Source: Chthoniobacter sp. (GTDB taxonomy: Bacteria; Verrucomicrobiota; Verrucomicrobiia; Chthoniobacterales; Chthoniobacteraceae). From it: a stretch of 64,000 nt of DNA. Positions 6,623 through 15,379 of the stretch are shown here, piece after piece. The translations under genes were made by a program, and so were the position numbers. Position 1 is the first letter of the stretch. Every line of letters starts with the position of its first letter. The notes below the pieces were generated by a model. That model did no database searches. It was given only the letters and a program-made list of their open reading frames with translations, and had not been told where the DNA came from. The stretch covers positions 1-64,000 of the forward strand of contig JAIOPH010000035.1 of assembly GCA_021414005.1 (NCBI GenBank). Direction: 5' to 3'.

Positions 6623-6937
6623 GTGAACGACCCCAAGTTTGTCATCCAGGTCAGCAAAGGTCTGATCCGCGATCAGCGGGCGCGCCGGACGCTGATGTTT
6701 TACAGCGTGCTGGTGGTGCTGGTGATGATTTTCGTGGGTTCGACTCTGCTGTGGGCCTGGCTGCGGGAGCATCCGATTCTTTTCATCGGCTATTGGTTCG
6801 GCTGCGCGTGGATAACGCTGCTGGCGATGCTGCTAGCGCTTTATGATCTGGTGAAAGTGCGGGGCGAAATGCGGCGCGAGCGGCGGCGGCTGGAGCGGGA
6901 ACTGGTGGAGAAGGCCGCGGAGGAGAAGCGCCGATGA
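6623..6937 (+). CDS. Small membrane protein with charged C-terminal helix (104 aa)
   Basis: GTG start at 6623. Residues 1-22 are polar, two membrane helices follow (about 24-46 and 51-73), and the last 25 residues form a strongly charged Arg/Glu helix typical of a cytoplasmic coiled coil. The stop overlaps the dgt start by four bases (ATGA), so the two are very probably co-translated. No family name is justified. A link to nucleotide metabolism rests only on the overlap. Confidence 0.6.
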   Translation: MNDPKFVIQVSKGLIRDQRARRTLMFYSVLVVLVMIFVGSTLLWAWLREHPILFIGYWFGCAWITLLAMLLALYDLVKVRGEMRRERRRLERELVEKAAEEKRR

Positions 6938-8085
6938 TCCGCACGCGCGCGGAGAAGGAGGAACTGGAGCAGCGGACGCTCGCGTCGTATGCGCAAAAGG
7001 CGGGCGCTTCCGCCGGTCGGGCGCACCCGGAGCCGGCGCATCCGCACCGGACGGCGTATGAGCGTGACCGGGCGCGGATCATTCATTCACGGGCGTTCCG
7101 GCGGCTGGAGTACAAGACGCAGGTTTTTCTCAATGGCACGGGCGATCATCTGCGGACGCGGCTGACGCATACGATCGAGGTGGCCTCGATCAGCCGGACG
7201 ATCGCGCGGGCGCTGGGGCTGAATGAGGATCTGGCGGAGACCATCGCGCTGGCGCACGATCTCGGGCACTCGCCTTTCGGCCATAGCGGGGAGGAGATGC
7301 TGGACGGGCTGATGCGCGGGCACGGGGGCTTTGAGCACAACACGCAGAGCCTGCGCATCGTCGAGTTGATCGAGCAAAAGTATCCGCGTTTTCCCGGGCT
7401 GAATCTCTCGTGGGAGGTGCGCGAGGGTTTGCACAAGCACGCGAAGTTTTACGATCCGCCAACGGCCAGGGCGGAGGGCGACACGTTTCACAATCCCTCG
7501 CTCGAAGCGCAGATCGCGAACCTCGCGGACGAGATTACCTACTACAGCCACGATCTGGATGACGGGCTGGATTTTCACCTCATCACGCCGGAGCAACTCG
7601 CCGAGCAGGCGGCCTGGCACCAGAGCTACGAGGAGGTGCGCGGGCATTTTCCGGATCTCACGGGGCGGGAGCTGCACGGTTACGTCATCCGCTGCATCAT
7701 CGACCGGCAGGTGCAGGATGTGATCGCGACCAGTGCGGGGCTCATCGAGGCGGCGGGGGTGCAGAGTGCCGACGAGGTCCGCCGTCAGCCGGGGCCGCTC
7801 ATCCGCTACAGCGAGCCGCTGCTCCTCGCGAACCGCGCGCTCCGCAAATTTCTCTACGCAAATCTCTACTACCATCCGCGCGTGGCCGAGGCGAACCAGC
7901 GGGCCTGCGGGCTATTGCGCGATGTCTTTGAGGCGTATCTGGCAAAGCCCGCGCTCCTCGGCGATTCCACGGCACGGCGGGTGGCGAGTGACGGCCTGCA
8001 GCGCACAGTTTGCGACTACCTCTCCGGCATGACCGACCGCTATCTGCTGGAGGAACACGCCCGGCTTTTCCTCACCGCCGCCTGA
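6934..8085 (+). CDS. dgt: Deoxyguanosinetriphosphate triphosphohydrolase-like protein
   Basis: The 383-residue product is an HD-domain dNTPase of the shorter Dgt-like group. Metal-binding residues are clear: His79 in RLTHT, His108-Asp109 in ALAHDLGHSPFGH, and a later Asp in EITYYSHDLDDGLD. N-terminal Arg-rich segment and YERDRARIIHSRAFRRL are typical. Such enzymes cut dNTPs to nucleosides and triphosphate and so tune dNTP pools; several also limit phage replication. Translation is coupled to the upstream membrane protein. It converges with the ACT-domain gene, with 18 bp between the stops. Confidence 0.9.
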   Translation: MIRTRAEKEELEQRTLASYAQKAGASAGRAHPEPAHPHRTAYERDRARIIHSRAFRRLEYKTQVFLNGTGDHLRTRLTHTIEVASISRTIARALGLNEDLAETIALAHDLGHSPFGHSGEEMLDGLMRGHGGFEHNTQSLRIVELIEQKYPRFPGLNLSWEVREGLHKHAKFYDPPTARAEGDTFHNPSLEAQIANLADEITYYSHDLDDGLDFHLITPEQLAEQAAWHQSYEEVRGHFPDLTGRELHGYVIRCIIDRQVQDVIATSAGLIEAAGVQSADEVRRQPGPLIRYSEPLLLANRALRKFLYANLYYHPRVAEANQRACGLLRDVFEAYLAKPALLGDSTARRVASDGLQRTVCDYLSGMTDRYLLEEHARLFLTAA

Positions 8086-8103
8086 GGAAAAGCGCTCGGG
8101 GAT

Positions 8104-8571
8104 TTACCGCGAAAGATCCGACTGGCTGAGGATCTTGAACTGCTGGCCTTCGAGCACGGACACGGCGCATTCGTTGTCCTCGACGTGCAGCGCGAGCGCG
8201 GTGCGGCCGCGCGGGCGGGTGAGAAGGGCGTAGCTGCCAAAGATGTTGCACTCGGCCGCGAGTAGGCCGGCGAGCAGACGTCCGAGTTCGGCGGCGCCTT
8301 CCTTGAGTTCCACGACCACGAGTTCGCAGATGGAAAAGGGGATGGCGTGCTCGATGAACATCTGCTGCACGCTCTCGGGATCGCTCACCACGATGCGCAC
8401 GATGGCGGTGTCCGCGGAATCCTGCACGCTGATGGCGAGGACGTCGATGTGCCGCTCGTTGAGCACGCGGACGACATCGAGCAGCGTGCCGACGCGGTTC
8501 GGGAGAAAGATGGAGAACTGGGTGACGCGCGGGCCGCCCAGTTTTTCGGTGGTCTGCGTGTTGAAAGGCAT
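8104..8571 (-). CDS. Tandem ACT-domain regulatory protein (acetolactate synthase small-subunit-like)
   Basis: I start at the ATG at 8571 (MPFNTQTTEKLGG) because the longer frame gives a low-complexity leader overlapping the next gene. The 155-residue product carries two ACT-type beta-alpha-beta-beta-alpha-beta units (about 12-80 and 88-150), the first beginning FSIFLPNRVGTLLDVVRVLNE. ACT domains bind amino acids. No catalytic domain is attached, so it is a free-standing regulator, as in IlvH-like proteins of this phylum. It follows the exported-protein genes closely (4 bp), although functionally unrelated at first sight. Confidence 0.75.
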   Translation of the reverse strand: MPFNTQTTEKLGGPRVTQFSIFLPNRVGTLLDVVRVLNERHIDVLAISVQDSADTAIVRIVVSDPESVQQMFIEHAIPFSICELVVVELKEGAAELGRLLAGLLAAECNIFGSYALLTRPRGRTALALHVEDNECAVSVLEGQQFKILSQSDLSR

Positions 8572-8575
8572 CGGC

Positions 8576-9007
8576 TTAGCGGTAGCTGTAAATGAGGCAG
8601 AAGGCGGACGGTCCGCCTTCGGTGACCTCGACCCGAAGGTAATACGGGCCGCTGTTTTTCGGGGCGAATCCAGCGGCGGCGACCGAGGCATCGGCATACG
8701 GTTCGGTGGCGACCGGCTTCCCGGTTTCATCGAAGACGGTGACGGCGACTTTTTTTGCGGCCTCGCCCGCGCCCACGGTGAACCAGTATTGGTTGCCCGC
8801 GTAGAGATTCACCTGCACGAGCGCGGGCTTGCCGGGCTCGAATTTGCCGCACCAGTTGCCGTCGCGCAGTTTGAAGCCGTCGTTGGAAAACGCGCCGGCG
8901 ATTTCCAGCGCCAGCTTGCGCGCGGCCACTTCGGCATCGCTGGCGGCGTTGAGCGGGGCGGTAGCGGAGACGGCGGCGAGGGCGAGGAGAAAAAGGAGGC
9001 GCTTCAT
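8576..9007 (-). CDS. Exported protein, unknown function (143 aa)
   Basis: A signal peptide (about 1-21, ending LNAAS) precedes a predicted beta-rich domain with YAGNQYWFTVG and YYLRVEVTEGG segments, similar in pattern to the small pre-peptidase C-terminal-like or Ig-like beta sandwiches of exported proteins. Two cysteines (one in WCGKF, one in FCLIY) could form a disulfide. It overlaps the upstream gene by four bases, so co-expression with it is likely. No specific function can be given. Confidence 0.65.
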   Translation of the reverse strand: MKRLLFLLALAAVSATAPLNAASDAEVAARKLALEIAGAFSNDGFKLRDGNWCGKFEPGKPALVQVNLYAGNQYWFTVGAGEAAKKVAVTVFDETGKPVATEPYADASVAAAGFAPKNSGPYYLRVEVTEGGPSAFCLIYSYR

Positions 9008-9816
9008 TTGTTTTGTTTCTTGGTGATGTCCTTCAGGATTTCGGAAATGAGGCTGCTGAGCTGTTTCAGTTCCTCGGCGGTCGGCGGCTTGTCGAGTGGG
9101 AAGGCGATGAATTTCTCCACCCCGGCCATTTTCCTCCGCACGACGGAGACGATGGCGTCCTCCTGGGTTTTCTCGCCGAGCTTTTCCAGCCGTTTATTGA
9201 GAAAGGCCACGATGCCGGGCTGGCGGAGCAGGCGCGCCCCGCCCTCGCTGTAATTTTTGGCGAGGTAGCCGCTCATGACTTCCGTGGCGCGCAGCCAGCC
9301 GCCCACGGTGACGAGCGTGACGAGGTCGTCATCCTTGCGCTCGGCCATGCCGGACTTGACCTCGTTCTGCGTGGCTTCGAGCTCCTCCTTGAGTTGATCC
9401 CACTGCTTTTGGTCGGCGAAATTGATGATGCTGCTTCCGCGCTCCAGCACCTCTTTGCTCAGTCCCAGATTCTTCGCGATGGCGAGGATGTCCTTGCCGA
9501 TGCTTTTGATCTGCGGCGCATCCTCGGCCTCGATGGCCACGTAGCCGTCGGCGATCAATCCACCGAGGTTGAGCGCGTTCTGCGGACGGCTCGAATAGGT
9601 GGTGCCGATGGCGAGCCGGGCCAGCTTCGACCAGTCGATCTTGCCGACCTTGTTCAGCGAGGCCATGAACTCGCCGGGCATCGGGATGGAAAGCTCGTCG
9701 GTCCGCGCCGCGCCGGAGATTTCCTCCGGCGTCAGGGGCGTGGCCTCGCCAGCCGCGGAGGCGCAGAGACAGACGGCTGCGAGGCCGCTGACGAAAATGC
9801 GGGAAATCGGGATCAT
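9004..9816 (-). CDS. Exported helical protein, unknown function (270 aa)
   Basis: A signal peptide (about 1-23) is followed by an all-helical mature protein with repeated charged amphipathic segments. It carries no cysteines after the signal region and no catalytic motif that I can name. It is first in a minus-strand run with the 143-aa exported protein (ATGA overlap) and perhaps the ACT protein. The long palindrome at 9843-9894 lies 27 bp before its ATG, between it and purS. Confidence 0.65.
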   Translation of the reverse strand: MIPISRIFVSGLAAVCLCASAAGEATPLTPEEISGAARTDELSIPMPGEFMASLNKVGKIDWSKLARLAIGTTYSSRPQNALNLGGLIADGYVAIEAEDAPQIKSIGKDILAIAKNLGLSKEVLERGSSIINFADQKQWDQLKEELEATQNEVKSGMAERKDDDLVTLVTVGGWLRATEVMSGYLAKNYSEGGARLLRQPGIVAFLNKRLEKLGEKTQEDAIVSVVRRKMAGVEKFIAFPLDKPPTAEELKQLSSLISEILKDITKKQNK

Positions 9817-9842
9817 TGGCGGACGTTAGCGGGCGGGGGAGC

Positions 9843-9894
9843 GGGAGTGAAAGTGGAAAGTGCGGACGCGCGCCCACTTTTCACTTTCACTCCC
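9843..9894. repeat. 20-bp-stem palindrome between divergent genes, heptad-phased
   Basis: The left arm (9843-9862) and right arm (9875-9894) pair over all 20 positions with one G-T wobble; the loop is 12 bases. Within the arms the motif recurs every seven bases (AGTGAAA, GTGGAAA; ACTTTTC, ACTTTCA), and the pattern continues to about 9906. It lies upstream of both divergent genes and lacks a T-run, so it is not a standard terminator. Confidence 0.7.
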
Positions 9895-9921
9895 GTTTTC
9901 ACTCCGTAGTCTGCGCCGCCT

Positions 9922-10155
9922 ATGAAAGCCCAAGTCATCGTGATGCCCAAAAAGACCGTGCTCGACCCGCAGGGCGTGGCCGTGCGCGACGCCATTCATC
10001 ATCACGGCGTGCCGGCGGTAAAAGCCGTGCGCGTGGGCAAATTCATCGAACTAGAACTCGATGGCACGCAGACCGAGGCGCAGCTCCACGAGGTCTGCCG
10101 CGATCTGCTGAGCAATCCGGTGATCGAGGACTACGAGCTGCGGATCGAAGCCTGA
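9922..10155 (+). CDS. purS: Phosphoribosylformylglycinamidine synthase subunit PurS
   Basis: The 77-residue product has the PurS pattern: a short beta strand (KAQVIVMPKKTVLDPQG), the V-R-x-G-K-F-I-E-L-E-L motif near 36-46, and a final strand ending YELRIEA. PurS bridges PurL and PurQ in the three-subunit FGAM synthase of purine synthesis. It lies three bases before purQ. purL is not in the window. Confidence 0.9.
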   Translation: MKAQVIVMPKKTVLDPQGVAVRDAIHHHGVPAVKAVRVGKFIELELDGTQTEAQLHEVCRDLLSNPVIEDYELRIEA

Positions 10156-10158
10156 CCG

Positions 10159-10860
10159 ATGAAAGCTGCCGTCATCCGCTTCCCCGGTTCCAACTGCGAT
10201 CAGGACTGCGTCCTCGCGCTCCGCGACTTCGGCGTCGAAACCGACTTCGTCTGGCACAAGGACGAGTCCGTCGCCGGCTACGACATCATCGCGCTGCCTG
10301 GCGGCTTTTCCTACGGCGACTACCTCCGCTGCGGAGCGATCGCGCGCTTTTCGCCGATCATGCCCGCGATCAAGCAAGCCGCCGCCGCCGGCACGCTCGT
10401 GCTCGGCATTTGCAACGGCTTCCAAATCCTCTGCGAAGCCGGCCTGCTCCCCGGCGCGCTCATCCGCAACCGCGACCTGCACTTCCGCTGCGAGCATCTC
10501 CACGTCCGCGTCGAAAACGTCGCCAACCCTTTTCTCCACACCGCCAAGACCGGCGAACTGCTCCGCATCCCCATCGCCCACGGTGAAGGCAGCTACACCG
10601 CCGACGCCGCCACGCTCGCGGAGCTGAACCGCACGGGCCGCGTGCTCCTGCGCTATGCCGACAGCGCCGGTGCCGCGCTCGACGCCGCGAATCCGAACGG
10701 CTCCGCCGAGAACATCGCCGGCATCTGCAACGCCGCCCGCAACGTCTTTGGCCTCATGCCACACCCCGAGCGCGCCTGCGACCCCCGCCTCGGCAGCATC
10801 GACGGCCGCGTGATCTTTGAGTCGATCCTCTCCACCCTCGGCGCACGCCTGGCGGCGTAG
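10159..10860 (+). CDS. purQ: Phosphoribosylformylglycinamidine synthase, glutaminase subunit PurQ
   Basis: A class I glutamine amidotransferase of 233 residues, the usual length for PurQ. It starts AAVIRFPGSNCDQD, carries the nucleophile in LGICNGFQ and the His/Glu pair in LMPHPER near the C terminus. It supplies ammonia from glutamine to PurL for conversion of FGAR to FGAM. Three bases separate it from purS; the operon ends here because the next gene converges. Confidence 0.93.
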   Translation: MKAAVIRFPGSNCDQDCVLALRDFGVETDFVWHKDESVAGYDIIALPGGFSYGDYLRCGAIARFSPIMPAIKQAAAAGTLVLGICNGFQILCEAGLLPGALIRNRDLHFRCEHLHVRVENVANPFLHTAKTGELLRIPIAHGEGSYTADAATLAELNRTGRVLLRYADSAGAALDAANPNGSAENIAGICNAARNVFGLMPHPERACDPRLGSIDGRVIFESILSTLGARLAA

Positions 10861-10883
10861 CGGGGGAACGCGGTGCAGCCGAC

Positions 10884-12038
10884 TCAGCTCCGCACCAACC
10901 GGACGACCAGTTTTTCATAGGCCAACCGCCGGCGATAACTTGTCTCGTTCTCGTATTTATCCACCGCCTCGACCGTCTCGATGTGCGCAATCCGCGCGCA
11001 GAGCGTCTTGAGAAGAGACCGCACGACCAGCCGGGCGTGCGCCGCACCGAGGCAAAGGTGCGGGCCGAAGCCGAAGGCCACATGCGGATTGGGGCGACGG
11101 TCCAGGCGAACTTCCTCCGGCGCATCGAAAACCGTTTCGTCGTAGTTGGCGGCGGCGAAGTTGAGCGAAACAAACTGGCCGGCCTCGACCTGCACGCCGT
11201 GGAGGTTGGCCGGTGCCTGGCACCGCCGGGCGAGATGCGTGGCCGGTGAAAGCACCCGGAAAAATTCCTCGCTCGCGCCGACGATGCGTCTCGGGTCCTC
11301 GCACAGGTAGGCGAAGTCGGCGGGGTGAGCCGAGAGATGGCCGATGATGCCCGAAATGGAATTGATGATCGTGTCGCGTCCGCCGGCGAAAACGATGCTG
11401 CAAAAGCCAAGCATTTCGTCACGGGTGAGGGGGCGGCCGCGGAACTTGGCGGTGGTCAGGCGGCTGAAAAAATCATCGCCCGGCTGGCTGGCCGCGTGAT
11501 CCAGGAGGCTGTGGGTGTAGGCTTCGAGGGCTGCGCCCTTGCTCGTGCCGTCGCCTTCGCGGAAAACGTGCGTCCCCCAGCCAATCCAGACTTCCGCCTT
11601 GGTCGGCGGCACCTTTAGCAGGATCGCGAGGGCGTGCGATTGCAGCGGAATGGCAAACTCACGGACGATTTCCAGACGTTCGCGGAGTAAGGCGGAAGCG
11701 ACGAGTTCCTCGACCAGCGCCTCCATCTGCGCGACCACCTCCGGCAGCTTCGCGCGATTGAAAAACGGCTCGACGATGGCGCGATATTCCTGCTGCTCGG
11801 GCGGGTCCACCTCGAGCGGGAGCTGGCGGACGGTGCGCACATCCTCCTCGTTCGGGATCGGCACTTTGAACGGAGCATCCGAGCTAAACTGCGTCCAGTT
11901 TTTCGCGGCGCGCCGCACCTCCTCGTGCCGCAGGAGCATGGGAATCAGGGTGCCCTGAAATTCGTTGACCAGAACGCCATCCCGCCGGCGCGGCTCGCCA
12001 AAAGGATCGGGTTGCTGCTGGTGAAATGGACAGGGCAT
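10884..12038 (-). CDS. Cytochrome P450
   Basis: The 384-residue soluble bacterial-type P450 shows the I-helix AGGRDT (218-223), ExxR in EEFFR (Glu258, Arg261) and the heme loop FGFGPHLCLG, with the heme-ligating cysteine at 329. There is no fused reductase and no ferredoxin gene next to it, so its electron donors are elsewhere. The substrate cannot be read from the sequence. It converges with purQ, with 23 bp between, and lies downstream of the PVC cytochrome gene on the same strand; a functional link is unproven. Confidence 0.9.
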   Translation of the reverse strand: MPCPFHQQQPDPFGEPRRRDGVLVNEFQGTLIPMLLRHEEVRRAAKNWTQFSSDAPFKVPIPNEEDVRTVRQLPLEVDPPEQQEYRAIVEPFFNRAKLPEVVAQMEALVEELVASALLRERLEIVREFAIPLQSHALAILLKVPPTKAEVWIGWGTHVFREGDGTSKGAALEAYTHSLLDHAASQPGDDFFSRLTTAKFRGRPLTRDEMLGFCSIVFAGGRDTIINSISGIIGHLSAHPADFAYLCEDPRRIVGASEEFFRVLSPATHLARRCQAPANLHGVQVEAGQFVSLNFAAANYDETVFDAPEEVRLDRRPNPHVAFGFGPHLCLGAAHARLVVRSLLKTLCARIAHIETVEAVDKYENETSYRRRLAYEKLVVRLVRS

Positions 12039-12074
12039 GGAGTCGCTCGATGCCGAAAGCGGCGACTGATTCCG

Positions 12075-15000
12075 TTACTTATCCGGATGCTGTTTTAGTA
12101 ACTCCGCCGGGGCGTAAAAGCTGGGCTGGTCCTTGGTCGCGGCGCGGACGGCGGCGACTTTCTCCGGGGTGATGACGGAAGCTTTGTTACCAAAGGAGTT
12201 GCGGACGTACGTGAGCACGGCGGCAACTTCCTCATCCGTTAGCCCTTTGAATGGCGTCATGGGCACAAGGCCCGGGTAATGGGTGCCGTTGATGTCGATG
12301 GGGCCGTAGAGACCATGCAGGGCCAGCTTGATCAGGCGCTCTTCGTTGCCCTGCACCCAAGTGGTTCCGGCGATGGGTGGAAAGTTGGCGGCGGGCAGAC
12401 CAAGGCCGTTTTCCTGGTGGCAAGTGATGCAATGGCCTTCGCGGCTGAAAACCTCGGCTCCCTTGAGGTAGAGTTCCTTGTCCTTGCCGGCCAGGTCGGT
12501 CTTGTATTCGGGCTTGGGTGTCGCTTCCACGGCGCGGCCTTTGAGGGTGGCGAGGGCGGTTTCGAGCACGGGCTTGATCCAATTGTCCACGGGCTTGGCG
12601 GCGGCGGCCTGCGCGATGGGCAGACCTTTGTCTGCGCCAGTCCATGAGGCTGCGGCGATGGCTTCCAGGCGCACGCGACCGTTCTCGTCCTGCGCGGCAG
12701 TCATGAGCAGGGCGGGTTGGTCTTTCACCTGATGGCCGGAGTAACGCAGGACATGGACAGCGGCCGCGCGGACGTGGAAATCTTTGGCGGCGAGAAGCTG
12801 GCGCAGCAGGGGTTCATCCACACGGTTAAAACCCCAGGTGACCCACAGGGCTTCGAGCAGATGGTGCTCATATTTGGCGTCGGCCTTGTCGAGCGCGGCG
12901 ACCCATTTGCCGAGCACGGGCAGCACGTCTGCGGGCTGGCGTCCACGCAATTCACGGCGGGTGCGGTAGCGGGTGCGGTCCTCGGGGAGCTTTAGGTTTT
13001 CGAGTAACTCAGGAACCGGTGCACCGGCAATGTTGGCTGGTTTGACCAAGGGTCGCGCGGGGTAGGTAATCCGGTAGATGCGTCCATGAACGTGGTCGCG
13101 TTGCGGATCGCGCGCGCTGTGCTGCATGTGGCCGATGAGCTTGTTCTGCCAGTCCACCACATAGAGTGAGCCATCGGGCGCAAACTCCAGGTCCACCGGA
13201 CGGAAGTTGGGATCGGACGAGACAATAAGATCCTGACGGTGGTGGCTCTTGTAGCCACTGCCGTCATCTTCGAGCGTGTGTTGTTTGATGCCGAGAAAGC
13301 CAATGGCGTTGCAGAGCATGAAGTCGCCCTGTACGTCGTCGGGAAAATGCCGGCTGGAAACAAACTCCAATCCGGAAGTGGGCCGAACCTGATGTTTGCC
13401 CTCGACCAAGTTCGGGGGCAGTGGCGCGAATTCACCGTAAGGCACATTGACCGTGCCGGGCACCATCCAACGCATGCCGGGATCGGAGGTATCGAGAAAA
13501 AAGTTTTGGCCCCAGGCATCGAAGGCCACGCCCCAAGGGTTGGGAATCGAGAGGCGCGCCGAGCGTTCGAGTTGCTGGCGCTGCGGGCTGTAGCGAAAGA
13601 AGCCGCCATTGGAACTGCGGATCGGACCGTAGGCGGTCTCGACGTTGGTGTGGAGGAAGGTGCCTTCCTCCATGTAGATCGCGCCGGAGGGATCCGCGCA
13701 GAACGCACCAATGACATGATGGGTGTCGTGATCGTCGAACCCGCTAAGAATCGTCTCACGCACATCGGCGTGATCGTCGCCGTTGGTATCGCGCAGCAAT
13801 AGGAGGTTGTTACCCTGCGCCACATAGACACCTTCCGGGGCGATTTCAAATCCCGTGGGCAGGTGCAGTTTGTCCGCGAAGACGATTTCTTTGTCCGCCT
13901 TGCCGTCGCCATTGGTGTCCTCGTAGATGAGCAGCTTGTCGTCCGGCTTCGGATCGCCGGGACGCCAGTGCGGATAAGTCGGCATCGTCGCGACCCAGAG
14001 CCGACCTTTGTTATCAAAGGACATCTGGACCGGATTGGCGAGATTCGGAAACTCCTTCTCGGAGGCAAACAGGCTGATCGCATAGCCCGGTGCCAGCTTA
14101 ATCGCGGCGATGGCTTCCTCGCCGCTCTTATATGTGGTGTCGGGCGGTGGAGTAATGGGGGGAAGTTGCTTGGTTTTGGCATCGGCGGCGGCGAGGTCGA
14201 ATGGCTTGCCCTCCAGCGCGGCCCAGATCGCCTCATCCCGGACGGCGGTCATTTCCTCCAACTTGGCGAGTTCGTCGGGATAGTTCTTCGGGCCAAAAGG
14301 CGCGTGTCGCCGCCCATACACATGCACGCCGTTTGGAATCTTGTAATACTTGAGCCAGACCCAATTCTTTTCCTGCACCGCCGCCAGTAATTTGGATAAG
14401 TCTCCTTTCGGCGCCGGAGCCGGACCAAAGAGGGCATCGGTGAGCACGGGAGCGAGTTTGGCGTAGCCTTCCTCCGTGAGCAGGGCTCCGTCGCGCGTCA
14501 GTGGCTGCTTGGTTTTGTCATACCAGTCCTTGGTGACCGCAAAGAGATTGACGAAGCGGACTTGATGCTGCGCGGCGACCGCTTCCATGGCGGCGGTGTA
14601 AAGCGCGAGATTGGCGTTCTCGATCTTGCCGTCCGGCGTGCCACGTGTGGCCGACAAATCCTCGAACGCAATGGGCGAGACGAGCACAAGCTGCGGCGCG
14701 GCTTTGCCATTGTATTGCTGGGTCTGGGTGTGCGTCACGAAGTCGGTCAGCTCCGCGCGGAAGCGCTCCAACCCCGCCGAGCCATCGAACGATTCGTTGA
14801 AGCCGAAGAACGCGACCACCACGTCCGCCTTCAGCCGGGTCAGCCATTGGTCGGGAGTTTCAAACTTGCCGTTGCCCGCATTTCCCGAGCCCCACCGGTC
14901 CGTGGCTTTGGACAGCGTGCGATACTTCTCCGCACCGGGAAACGCCCACGGCGCGTTGCGTCCTGAGTGCGGGCGAAATCCGGGCGTGTCCCCCTCGTCG

Positions 15001-15200
15001 CACAAATTGCGGATCATGATGTGCTGGCCCACATAGCGCCTTTGCACCTCGGCCTCGAAGGTGGGAAAGAGGCCCATGCGTGAACCGAGGCCGTTGCCGA
15101 TCAGGACAAGGTGAGACCCTTCCTGCAACTTCGCAGGTTCCGCAGAAAATGCGGGGGCGACAAGGAGGAGCGAGAGAAGGGTTAAGAAAAGAGATTTCAT
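12075..15200 (-). CDS. PVC-type heme-binding protein: SGNH domain, beta-propeller, HEAT-like repeats and cytochrome c
   Basis: The 1041-residue exported protein has a signal peptide (1-20). An SGNH/GDSL-like domain (about 30-265) follows, with LIGNGLGSR and FFGFNES in place of the usual blocks. Next come a long propeller of the PVC membrane-bound dehydrogenase type (about 360-720, with DTNGDGKAD and DTNGDDHAD loops), HEAT-like helices (about 740-890), and a C-terminal cytochrome c with CITCH at 924-928 and a Met ligand in PGLVPMTPF. Such large proteins are characteristic of Planctomycetes and Verrucomicrobia and are thought to oxidise sugars or alcohols in the periplasm. Substrate unknown. 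Confidence 0.88.
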   Translation of the reverse strand: MKSLFLTLLSLLLVAPAFSAEPAKLQEGSHLVLIGNGLGSRMGLFPTFEAEVQRRYVGQHIMIRNLCDEGDTPGFRPHSGRNAPWAFPGAEKYRTLSKATDRWGSGNAGNGKFETPDQWLTRLKADVVVAFFGFNESFDGSAGLERFRAELTDFVTHTQTQQYNGKAAPQLVLVSPIAFEDLSATRGTPDGKIENANLALYTAAMEAVAAQHQVRFVNLFAVTKDWYDKTKQPLTRDGALLTEEGYAKLAPVLTDALFGPAPAPKGDLSKLLAAVQEKNWVWLKYYKIPNGVHVYGRRHAPFGPKNYPDELAKLEEMTAVRDEAIWAALEGKPFDLAAADAKTKQLPPITPPPDTTYKSGEEAIAAIKLAPGYAISLFASEKEFPNLANPVQMSFDNKGRLWVATMPTYPHWRPGDPKPDDKLLIYEDTNGDGKADKEIVFADKLHLPTGFEIAPEGVYVAQGNNLLLLRDTNGDDHADVRETILSGFDDHDTHHVIGAFCADPSGAIYMEEGTFLHTNVETAYGPIRSSNGGFFRYSPQRQQLERSARLSIPNPWGVAFDAWGQNFFLDTSDPGMRWMVPGTVNVPYGEFAPLPPNLVEGKHQVRPTSGLEFVSSRHFPDDVQGDFMLCNAIGFLGIKQHTLEDDGSGYKSHHRQDLIVSSDPNFRPVDLEFAPDGSLYVVDWQNKLIGHMQHSARDPQRDHVHGRIYRITYPARPLVKPANIAGAPVPELLENLKLPEDRTRYRTRRELRGRQPADVLPVLGKWVAALDKADAKYEHHLLEALWVTWGFNRVDEPLLRQLLAAKDFHVRAAAVHVLRYSGHQVKDQPALLMTAAQDENGRVRLEAIAAASWTGADKGLPIAQAAAAKPVDNWIKPVLETALATLKGRAVEATPKPEYKTDLAGKDKELYLKGAEVFSREGHCITCHQENGLGLPAANFPPIAGTTWVQGNEERLIKLALHGLYGPIDINGTHYPGLVPMTPFKGLTDEEVAAVLTYVRNSFGNKASVITPEKVAAVRAATKDQPSFYAPAELLKQHPDK

Positions 15201-15379
15201 GGTTTGGAGAGATCGTTTTTGTCGCCGGTCGAAACGTAGCGGTATCTGCGAGGAATGGGAGGAGTGTCAAATGAGGAATGCTCTTTGGTGCCCCGCTACG
15301 GTGCGACGACTACTTTGATTATGCCTCGTGCGGAAATTCCAGTTTTGGCATGCGCTTGGAAGGGGTCGATTCGATTGGA

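Noticed and set aside
8571..8730. Longer start for the ACT-domain protein
   Set aside because: The extra 53 residues are Pro/Ser/Arg-rich and overlap the neighbouring exported-protein gene; the ACT fold begins shortly after the ATG at 8571.
12992..14236. Long second open frame on the minus strand within the PVC cytochrome gene
   Set aside because: Arg/Ser-rich, no domain, inside a gene with clear homology over its full length in another frame.
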